NCBI GenBank assembly: GCA_963422465.1
Contig: OY730172.1
Location: 3,348,001 to 3,412,000, forward strand
Source of the DNA: Lichina pygmaea
Lineage: Eukaryota > Ascomycota > Lichinomycetes > Lichinales > Lichinaceae
Length of the DNA: 64,000 bases
Direction: 5' to 3'
The notes beneath the pieces are model-generated. The model had not been told where the DNA came from. It ran no database searches and saw nothing but the letters and a program-made list of their open reading frames with translations. A program made the position numbers and the translations under genes. This document shows positions 56,141 to 64,000 of this stretch, one piece after another; the stretch's first letter is position 1, and every line of letters starts with the position of its first letter.

Positions 56141-58400
56141 TGCGCTCTCTGGCACTTCTTCCTTGTTTGTGGCCGCAACATTGTGGCCTAGGGTCAGGAG
56201 TGCACCTATTTCTTCAGTTTTCGCTAACTGAGGTTGAGCATAGACCAGAGTTTGTCCTTTTGTCACAAGGATTGGGCGCTCTTCTGTCGTGTTGTCTGTC
56301 GTCATATCAGGCCGCCTGCTAAGCGCGTCCGCTCGTGCGTTTTCTGATCCTTTTCGATAGAAGATCTGGAAGTCGTATGAAGCTAAAAGCTCCGCCCATC
56401 AGACTTGTCGTCTGTTTAGCTTCTTCGTCGTCGTGAAGTAAGCCAAATTCTTGTGGTCTGAGTACACGTCCACTGTGTACTTTGCTCCTTCCAGGTAAGG
56501 TCTCCACTCCTGGAATGCATCGACAATCGCTAACAACTTCTTGTCGTGAACATCGTACCTGAGTTCTGGGCCAGAGAACTTTCTCGATCAGTATGCGACA
56601 GGGTGTAGGCGGTTTTCGGCGTCTGGTTGACACAAGCAAGATCCAAGTGCTTAGTCTGAGGCATCTGTCTCCATGATGATCCACTGTCCGGGATCAAATG
56701 ATGCCAGTATGGGTGCGGAGGTGAACTTCTCTTTCAGCTCCTGGAACGCTCTTTCTTGGCTGTTCCCCCATGTGAAGGTTTCTTCCTTCTTTGTTAGTTC
56801 AGTCAAGGGTGCTGCTGTCCTTGAGTACTCCTTGATGAATCGTCGGTAGAAGTTCGCAAATCCCAGGAAGGATTGGACTTCTTTGAGGTTTTTGGGTGTT
56901 GGCCAGTCTCGTACTGCCGTGGTTTTTGTATCGTCCATACGGATTCCTTCTGTCGTCAGGATCAATCCCAAATATTCCACTTCTTTCACGTGGAAGACAC
57001 TCTTATCAAAGTGTAACCTTATTCCTGCTTCTTGGAGCGCATGTAGAATCTTCTTGACATGCTGTCTGTGCTCCTCCAGGGTTCCATTGGTGTAAACCAA
57101 GACATCGTCGATATAAGCGGTAACAAATATATCCAGGTATTGTCGGAGGATGGTGTTAATAAGTGATTGGAACGTCGCCGGTGCATTCGTAAGGCTGAAT
57201 GGCATAACAGTATACTCGTAATGCCCGTACCTCGTACGAAAGGCTGTCTTCCATTCTTCGCCATCTTTCATCCTAACCAGGTTGAAAGCGCCTCAGATGT
57301 CGAACTTGGTAAACCACTTGGCTCCTTGGATTCAGTCCTGGATTTCCGATATTAACGGTAGCGGGTAGCGATTCTTAATTGTGATCGCATTAAGCTGCCG
57401 GTAGTCAACACACAGTCGTAATTTGCTGTCCTTCTTTGGCACAAACAATATCGGGTATCCGGCCAGTGATGTTGAAGGTCTTATGAACCCTTTCGCTAGG
57501 TTCTCGTCCAGGTAATCTCTTAAGGCCTCAAGCTCCTTTGCTGATAGAGCGTAAATAGGGCCATGTGTGGGTTTCTTTCCGTCTTCCAGCAGAATTTCGT
57601 GATCCCACTCTTGGTGTTCTGGTAGCGTCACGACCGCTTCCTCACCAAACATCTCCTGGTAGTCTTTATACTCACTTGGCAGCTGCGGTGCCTGAGTCTC
57701 GCCCACAGTGTCATGCGTGGTGCAAAGTTGATGGTTTCGGGGCTTCATCCAAGCCACATAGGCTTGCCCTCGCCGGTGGTGCTTCTTCCACCCTGCATAT
57801 GAGATCTCTTTGATTCTCACTTTCTCTGGCTCTGCTCGAGTTGCCAGACTCCTCTTCAGAAAGACTAGGTGCCTTCTTTTCCAGTCGATCCTTGGGTTTT
57901 GACTTTCCAACCACGGAAGACCCAATATAACTTCGTGTGGTATCTGGACCAAGTCGAATTCTTCTGATCTGATTGTCGTACTGTCGACACACAGTTGTAG
58001 GTTCTTGGTCTCCTTCATCACTTGTCCTTGGTCATTGGAGAGTGGTGTCCCGTCTACTACTGTTAGTTAGTATGGATTCCTCTTTTCCTGAGTCGGGATC
58101 TTGTGCTTCCTGGCAAAACTTTCTGACATGAAGTTGCCAGTAGCTCCAGAGTCAATCATGGCGTTTGTCAGATGCCCGTTGACTCTCATCCTGATGCGAA
58201 AATGCAGACTGCAGGCTGTCGCGTCAAGGCTCTGCTTGACCCCTTCTCTCCGGAGTGTTGTCTTGCCTGCTCTTCCGACTCCGGATTTGAAGAGCACTGC
58301 TAGTTTTTTGAACAACCAAGGCCCTGAGCCTGGCGTTCTGCCACGTGTCTTTCGCATTTTTCGGTGAAGTATAGCTCCCATGCGTCTTCTCCGCAATCAT
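56141..58400 (-). pseudogene. Element B protease, reverse transcriptase and RNase H (part)
   Basis: Protease: [59 protein letters not shown] and TAYIDDVLVYTNGTLEEH with the catalytic YIDD. An RNase H-like region follows. Broken in several places. Part of fossil B. Confidence 0.92.
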
Positions 58401-59010
58401 CGTGTTCTTTCCCTTGCTGGCTTAGCTGGTGCTTGATGCTCCAGGCTTTCTTGTGGTATTCTGGGCCAGGGAAGTAGTGCCTTCTCCTTTTCTCTAGGAG
58501 ATGTTCCTTGCAGTGGTGGTCCTCGCATCCTTTCCAATAAGGACGTCCGCAGGCTGGTGTTGTAGCCTGGTGATGGTCCACTTGCGCTGCGATGTCTCGG
58601 GGCTGTGAGATGCTGATGGTGTCATCCACCCATCGCGTCACTCTTGCTTCGCTGTCCTCCGACAAGGTCACATCCTGTCGTCGGAGTAGTGGTGTCTCGG
58701 GAACTGGTGGCATGCCGGTTATGTCAATCTTGTAGTCTGTTGTGTCGAATTCAGAGATCAGGTCATCCTCCCAATAAACCTTATCGATCTGGTCTTGGAT
58801 TGCGTGCAGGTCCTCCAGTGACCTCTGCAGATCGTTCTCCAGTCTTTCGATGTACTGTCTGAGATTGTCCTCCTGCCCGAGGAGTGTTGCTTCTGACCGG
58901 TTCATGGGTAGCGTGCCTCTGGGAGCCCTCGGTGGCTCCTGAATGCCCTTGCCTTTCCAGGCACCAGTGGCATTCAACTGCTTACCCTTGCCTTCCTTTT
59001 TCTTCTTGCT

Positions 59011-59844
59011 TTAGCAGTTGGCTGCAAGGTGTCCTACCTTCTGGCAATTGTAACACTTCCGTGTTTCTTTCTTCTTTGTTGCCTGTGGTGTTGTTGCATC
59101 GATCTCCATGGGTGTCAAGCTGTACTTGTCTTGTGCTGGCGCTGTCTTTTTGCCCCATGGCCTTGCATGCTTGCCTCGCTTCTTGAGTTCTCGTTCGAAT
59201 TGTCGGTCGTCGATGCGTACCGCTGTGTTGATCATATCCTCGAGGTCGGTGGGTCAGTCTCCTCGTGCGATGTCATCCTTGACTTGTTCCTTGAGAGCTT
59301 GGTAGAATAGTGCCGTCAAGGCACTGTCTCCCCATTGCGTCCTCACTGACAACTGTTGGAACTTCACCGCGAAGTCTGATACTGACCCTGTCTGCCGTAG
59401 TGCTTGGAGCTTTCGTTCCGCATCTTGTTCTTCATCAATAACCCTGAAGGTCTTCTTCATCTGGGTCTTGAAGGTAGAGAATCTCCCAATGATCTGCCGT
59501 GTCGTGGTCTCCATGCTAGAGGGGTCTTCCTTGTTGTTGAGGAAGTCTCGTAGGTAGACATTGAACCAGGCAAATGTCAGTCCGTCCAGGTAGGAAGCTG
59601 CGAACAGCACCTTCTCCTGTTCCGTAGGGAATTGTGTGGCGTTGAATCTGTAGTAAAGCTCAAGCTGAGAGAAGAATAATTCCAATCCCCCTCGTGATCC
59701 ATCGTACCTCTTCGGCGTACCTACCTTCAACGGCTTTGGAGGTAAGGTGAGGGTGGTAGGGACAGGTGGTTCCTGGACTTGCGCCTGAGGCGCAGCCCGA
59801 ACTTGGCCTGCCTGCGAAGAGGTAGGGCTGCGTGGATCTGCCAT
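59011..59844 (-). pseudogene. Element B gag (capsid and zinc knuckle)
   Basis: A Ty3/Gypsy retrotransposon gag region (LELFFSQLELYYRFNATQF, YLDGLTFAWFNVYLRDFL) and a CCHC knuckle, CYNCQKVGHLAANC. Part of fossil B. Confidence 0.92.
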
Positions 59845-59882
59845 CGTATTGAGCCGGTGTCCTATGTGTTAGAGGCTGAAAC

Positions 59883-60285
59883 TGTTAAAGGCCAGTCCAC
59901 GTTCACACAGAATGTGGGTGGTCCTGTCTTCGACCGAGGAGGGCAGGGACTCAATAGATGAATAGCAAGTGGGGTAACTCTCTTGCTATTGTCGCTCGTA
60001 ATGTGTGTTCAGCCTGGAGAGCTAATCCCTCCGGGCTCTTTGGGGGTCTTTATACAGATGCCCCAAGGGGGGGGTCTTCTTGAGGGGTATCATCCTTTTG
60101 CGTGGACAAGCTCCTCGCTTAGCTCCTGCTCATCCACCGGACGAGCTCCTCGCTTAGCTCCTGCTCATCCACCGGACGAGCTCCTCGCTTAGCTCTTGCT
60201 CGTCCACCGGATCGGTCGGATGTTGTTCCGCATGACTAACACCTCTCCCTCGCTTACCTGGGCCGTTCCGGCCTAGGCCTTAACA
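59883..60285 (-). repeat. LTR of element B (5' LTR)
   Basis: 403 bp, same ends and length as 53979-54381, about 96.5% identical by eye. Confidence 0.96.
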
Positions 60286-60290
60286 TCTGA
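60286..60290. repeat. Target-site duplication of element B, right
   Basis: TCTGA, identical to 53974-53978. Confidence 0.92.
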
Positions 60291-60416
60291 TAACTGGTAA
60301 ATTAGTCCAAATTCTGGCTCTGTCCCTGGTTACAACTTGATCTCATAATCCCAAGGTTGGTGCTTAGGTAACACTGCTGTTGTTGTCTCTTCCTGAAAAA
60401 GGTTATCATACCCAGG

Positions 60417-60965
60417 TCAGTACTCTTCAGGGATCTCCAGAGGGTTAACAACTTCCTCTCTCTTCATCTCTGACTGTTTGGCCACCTGGTTCTGGGGTGT
60501 GCCTGTCAAGGTGGACCTCTTCTCTTGAGAGTCATCCTTTCTGTCAGTGAGGTTCCACTGAGGACTCCTTCCCTTATCTGTCCACACCTTCTGCGGCTGG
60601 TAACAGGTCTGAGCTGTGTTGTTAGTGCAGTTCCTAAACATGAGTACTCCTGTCCTCCAGTTAACAACTGGGTTGTACTTCTTTAGCCAAGGCATCCCCA
60701 AATAGATATTCTGAGTGGCCAACTTGACAATATCAAGGTAGATCCTTTCAGCATGGTGTCCAGTAACTGTTTCCATTGGCTGCGTCTTATGGCAGACTAG
60801 CTCTGTCTGTCTATTTGCTATCGCAAGCTGATAGGGCTGCTGCTTGCGTCTTCTTCCAGTGCCTAGGGTGTTGTAAAGTTGTCTTGAAATGTAGTTTCCA
60901 CTGGCTCCAGAGTCAACAAGTGTGTATGTCTGTACTGGCGTGTTGGTGTGTAGTGACACAGGCAA
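60417..60965 (-). pseudogene. Element A protease region
   Basis: Contains TLVDSGASGNYISRQLYNTL, the aspartic protease active-site region, and IYLGMPWLKKYNPVVNW, the retropepsin flap/GMPW segment of Gypsy elements. Part of fossil A. Confidence 0.88.
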
Positions 60966-61729
60966 TCACAGGTACTTTGTGTTGCTAGGGGCCATGTTGT
61001 TGAGCTCCTGATGTCACCCCTTGACAAGGGAGTTCAATCTTTTCCTGTTTGAAGTGTTTTTCCACTGACTGGGCAATGGGTCCAGCCATTGCCATCAGTT
61101 CTGAGGAATCTGTTCATGAATTTGTCTTGCTAATGCTTGTTACATCCAGGCTTGAGGCAGTACTGCCAATTGTTGATGTAGCAGTTGTGGTTGTTGCCTT
61201 GCTGTAGGAACATAAGGTATTCATGCCAATCATGTGTATGCCCAGGGAATGTGGTGTGTTGGTGTTTGTCCCAGAGATGGATCTCACACATATCCTTCTT
61301 GCAGTTGACCCAATGTTTATGGCAGGTGGTGTGGTAGGGTGAATGTTCTCCATATCTTTGTAGTTGTTCGTGGTAGGTGCAGTAGTGCTTTGTACAAAAC
61401 CTTCACTGTAGTTCACCATGCTGTAGGTTTTGTGGGTCTATACTGTAAGTATAGCTTCCTTGTGGTATTTCTTCTTTGATAGATGCGGGTTCATCTCAGT
61501 CCCCATCAGAGGTGGTTAAGGGCTCCTGTCCCTTGTCCTGACCTGTCTGTTCTGGTAGGTCCTTACCTCCTGATGTTGCCAGTTGGTGGGCTGCTTCCAA
61601 TATCTGATTGTAGTCATCCTATTGTTTGAGGGATAGCTGAGCCTCTCCTAGTGGGTCCTCTGGCTTGATGAGATTCTAGTCTCTGTCAAGTATATTAAGT
61701 TGCTGTCAGTGCACCTTGTTCTTTGAACA

Positions 61730-62533
61730 ACAGTCTCTCGCCATGTGGCCTAGCTTGCTACAGGTGTAGCACTTCAGTGCTTTCCCCTTCTTGTTGTTCC
61801 TTCCCTTCATGAACCTTCCCTTGTGGTGGACTGCATCCAGTTCCATGGGTGCATTGCCATATGGGTCATGTGGCAGTGCCTTGTTAGGTAGCTTGTAGTG
61901 GTTGCTCACATGCTATGCAGGGTGGCTGTATCCTCTGTCATAGTATTTCTCCATCACTCACTTGAATAGTTTGTCATTGATGTTGATTGCTTGTGTGATA
62001 AGCTTGTCCAGTGTGTTGACTGCTTGTCTGTCAAAGGTGATTTCATCCTTCATGTTTTCCTTGAGTCCACGTCAGTACATGACTATCAGGGCATTGTTAT
62101 CCCAATCAGTCAGTACTGAGTATTGTTTGAACTGTGTAGTGTACTCTACAGCTGAGTGTTGTTGTTTGATGTGCTGGATTATTCGTATAGCCACTTTGTC
62201 TTTGTTAGATAGTCCAAGGATTCTTTTGATCTTGTCCTTGAATTGTGTCCATTTTGTCATCTATTCTGTTGTGCTGTCGTGGTCTCTGTTTTCTGAGAGA
62301 TGTCTGTTGACGTAGAGCTTGATCCATTGATAAGTATTACCTCTTATGTAAGTGGTTGCAAAGAGGGGCCACTTCTCCTTTGGCAGCTTCATCTCTGGTT
62401 GGAATTGAAAGTAGACTTGGAGTTGCATAAGCCAGTCATCAACCTTGTTTCTTTCACTGTAGAACAGGTCTGGCTTGGTGACACTAATCTTTCCATCTGG
62501 GAAGTTGGGGTTGGTTGCTCCTGAGGTACTCAT
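61730..62533 (-). pseudogene. Element A gag region
   Basis: The N-terminal part has FYSERNKVDDWLMQLQVYFQ and PLFATTYIRGNTYQWIKLYV, typical Gypsy gag. The CCHC knuckle CYTCSKLGHMARDC is at about 61730-61771. Part of fossil A. Confidence 0.88.
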
Positions 62534-62551
62534 CCTTAAGGGTCTTCAAAG

Positions 62552-63221
62552 TGTTGCAGTCTGTACTGTACTGTCCTATCTGAGTATAGGATTAGGGCAA
62601 GATGTGGAAGGTGGGTTGGTTCTCGCAGGAGAGGAGTGTCAAGGAGTGTGAAGAGGTTTGGTGGAACATGGTGGTGGTGACACCTGATCAGTGGCTTTGT
62701 ACAAGATTGTATTAAAGTAGATCTAGTTGTCTGGATCACAACATGAGTTGAAGACAATTGTTCCATAAGGGAACTATCACCAGACTATATAGTGCTCAGT
62801 CTGTGAGCTCAGTGAGCTCTGCTCACTTTGCTCACTCAGTGAGATCAGTGAGCTCTGCTCACTTTGCTCACTTGTTCATGCATGCTGCAGCAAGCTGGGT
62901 GAGCTCTGCTCAATTTGCTCACTTGTTCATGCATGCTGCAGTGAGCTGGGTGAGCTCTGCTCACTTTGCTCACTTGTTCATGCATGCTGCAGTGAGCTGG
63001 GTGAGCTCTGCTCACTTTGCTCACTGTTCATGCATGCTGCGGCAAGCTGGGCAAGCTCTGCTCACTCTGCTCACACATATGCATGCTGCGGCGAGCACCC
63101 CCTGGTCAGTCTTGCTGGTCACGTGACTGTTTCCCATGTTATGCTACCTGGTACTTCTGTCCAGTATCCTGTCTGCTGCTTTCTGTGAGTATAAAGACTG
63201 TGTTCCTTCTGGGTCGTAACA
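62552..63221 (-). repeat. LTR of element A (5' LTR)
   Basis: 670 bp. It has one more 51-bp internal unit than the other LTR (six versus five), which accounts exactly for the 51-bp length difference. It is depleted of CpG relative to the left copy. Confidence 0.93.
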
Positions 63222-63226
63222 CTGTG
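63222..63226. repeat. Target-site duplication of element A, right
   Basis: CTGTG, compared with CCGTG at 46731-46735. Confidence 0.6.
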
Positions 63227-63272
63227 GCAGGCCTGATGAGAAACCAGGATAGTATTAGCGGGACCAGCAGGA

Positions 63273-64000
63273 ATTTTTTTTTGATTTGATTCTTACACTG
63301 TTTGTAGCTTTACCGCCATGCAGATCTTCCAGCTAATAGTGAACTTCTTCAGAAAACCTTTAAAGAAATAAAAACTGAAGACAGGGAGGTGACTAGAAAG
63401 TGTAGCAAAAGGAAATCTTGTAGTGTCTGGTAGGAAAAGCTTCTAGATGTTGGAGTGTGAATAGTGAAGTTTGAAAACCAGATTAAATTGGTTTAGTCTT
63501 TTCAAAGACATAAACCAGTACAGAAACTTCTGTAGAAGCTCTGGGTTTGAAATAATAGTAGTGAAATCTTGGGGGTTAAAAAGAGCATGTTGTCTTTGAC
63601 TTGAGTAGAGAGAGCATGAAGAGGTAATATACCCTACTGTCTCTTCTGCTTGACCACACATGCATAGGGGGGTAGGAAAGTCAGGGACTCCAGCTCTGAA
63701 AAGAAAACTTGCTAGACCAATTCTCCCAGTTCTGGTTTGCAGTAGTAGACTTGCCTCAGCTTTCTGTAACTTTTTGTAGAGCTTTAGGTTGTTGTAGTGA
63801 GGTTTTTGGCAGAACACCTACCATCCAGCATAGCTTTTTCTTTTCTTCTTCTCCTATTGGTTTTCCCACTCTTTAGTAAAGAGTATTTGTAGTTCTTTCT
63901 TTGAACTAGCCTGGTCAGTATTTATTTGACTTAACCAAGTGAACTTCCAATTAGAAGAGATAGTTGAGGATTTCTATAAAGGTTTCCTCAGTGAAGAAGT
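63273..64000 (-). mobile_element. Tad-like LINE, 3' part, open at the window edge
   Basis: The same family and orientation as 48762-52294, starting from its T-rich end (TTTTTTTTGATTTGATTC). It encodes the same RT C-terminus (for example TGRIGLASFLFRAGVPDFPT and the CMCGQAEET knuckle) through a 124-codon frame, 63443-63817. It differs from the other copy by scattered substitutions, including changes that end the frame near 63817. It continues beyond 64000. Confidence 0.92.

Larger units (their letters stand above)
53979..60285 (-). mobile_element. Gypsy chromovirus fossil B (inner element)
   Basis: A 6307-bp Ty3/Gypsy element inserted into element A between its protease and reverse transcriptase, minus strand, with an exact 5-bp TSD (TCTGA). 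The two 403-bp LTRs (53979-54381 and 59883-60285) are of equal length. They differ at about 14 positions, all transitions and mostly at CpG, so the insertion is fairly young although the age depends on the mutation process. Parts (minus strand): gag with a CCHC knuckle (about 59011-59844), protease (about 58067-58400), RT (about 56650-57700), RNase H (about 56300-56650), integrase (about 55210-56140) and chromodomain (about 54852-55070). It is broken, with several interruptions in gag-pol. A + strand open frame of 169 codons (54506-55015) lies just inside the 3' LTR. Confidence 0.95.
46736..63221 (-). mobile_element. Gypsy chromovirus fossil A (outer element)
   Basis: A Ty3/Gypsy-type LTR element on the minus strand with its two LTRs at 46736-47354 and 62552-63221. 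Parts in order on the minus strand: gag (about 61730-62533), protease (about 60417-60965), reverse transcriptase/RNase H (about 52760-53973), and integrase in two blocks separated by a LINE (about 52300-52760 and 47990-48748). A chromodomain follows (about 47840-47990). The chromodomain places it among chromoviruses, which target chromatin. Element B (53979-60285) sits between protease and RT, and a LINE (48762-52294) sits within integrase. It is broken, with many interruptions besides the two insertions. The LTRs differ by dozens of mostly CpG-type transitions and one 51-bp repeat unit, so it is clearly older than element B. A + strand open frame lies just inside the 3' LTR. Confidence 0.93.

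Overview
The window looks like a piece of a filamentous ascomycete chromosome (Pezizomycotina, probably Sordariomycetes and perhaps Hypocreales; this is inferred from gene types, not tested). The host genes have short GT-AG introns (mostly 56-180 nt) with CTRAC-type branch sites. They encode conserved fungal proteins (YRA1, OST4, TMA46, p23/SBA1, RPL26). The right quarter is filled with nested retroelements, including chromodomain Gypsy elements and LINEs.

Layout. (1) 1-14.8 kb is GC-rich and gene-poor. It has one plausible Ser/Arg-rich gene (3151-3855), very long (CT)n tracts, homopolymers, an 81-bp minisatellite and 144-157-bp repeats (7.0-8.3 kb), an 11-bp GTAC minisatellite with a GC palindrome (11.15-11.27 kb), and scattered TACGTA palindromes. 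(2) 14.8-21.3 kb is one large 7-exon gene for a WD40 protein with a helical middle and a very long disordered tail. (3) 22-34.6 kb holds a tRNA-headed SINE inside a dispersed repeat whose empty-site paralogue lies at 34.4 kb, a small secreted-protein gene, LINE relics, YRA1, the divergent pair OST4/TMA46, and a small Cys/His protein. (4) 35-45.5 kb holds a second Cys/His protein of the same pattern with tandem 18-residue repeats, p23/SBA1, a large C2H2 zinc-finger protein, RPL26 and a RING protein. (5) 46.7-64 kb is a nest. An outer chromodomain Gypsy fossil (element A, 46736-63221) was hit by a second Gypsy fossil (element B, 53979-60285, TSD TCTGA) and by an internally deleted LINE (48762-52294, 13-bp TSD). 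Another LINE copy runs off the right edge.

How the parts work together. The host genes are housekeeping or gene-expression functions: mRNA export, translation-associated factor, ribosome, chaperone and N-glycosylation. There is no metabolic cluster. The most unusual content is in the repeats. Both Gypsy fossils carry, just inside the 3' LTR and on the opposite strand, an open frame with an exact Zn(2)Cys(6) cysteine spacing. The SINE shares its 3' tail with the local LINE family. CpG-directed transitions separate paired repeats. Exon structures were assembled by eye from splice signals and reading frame, and no database search was run.
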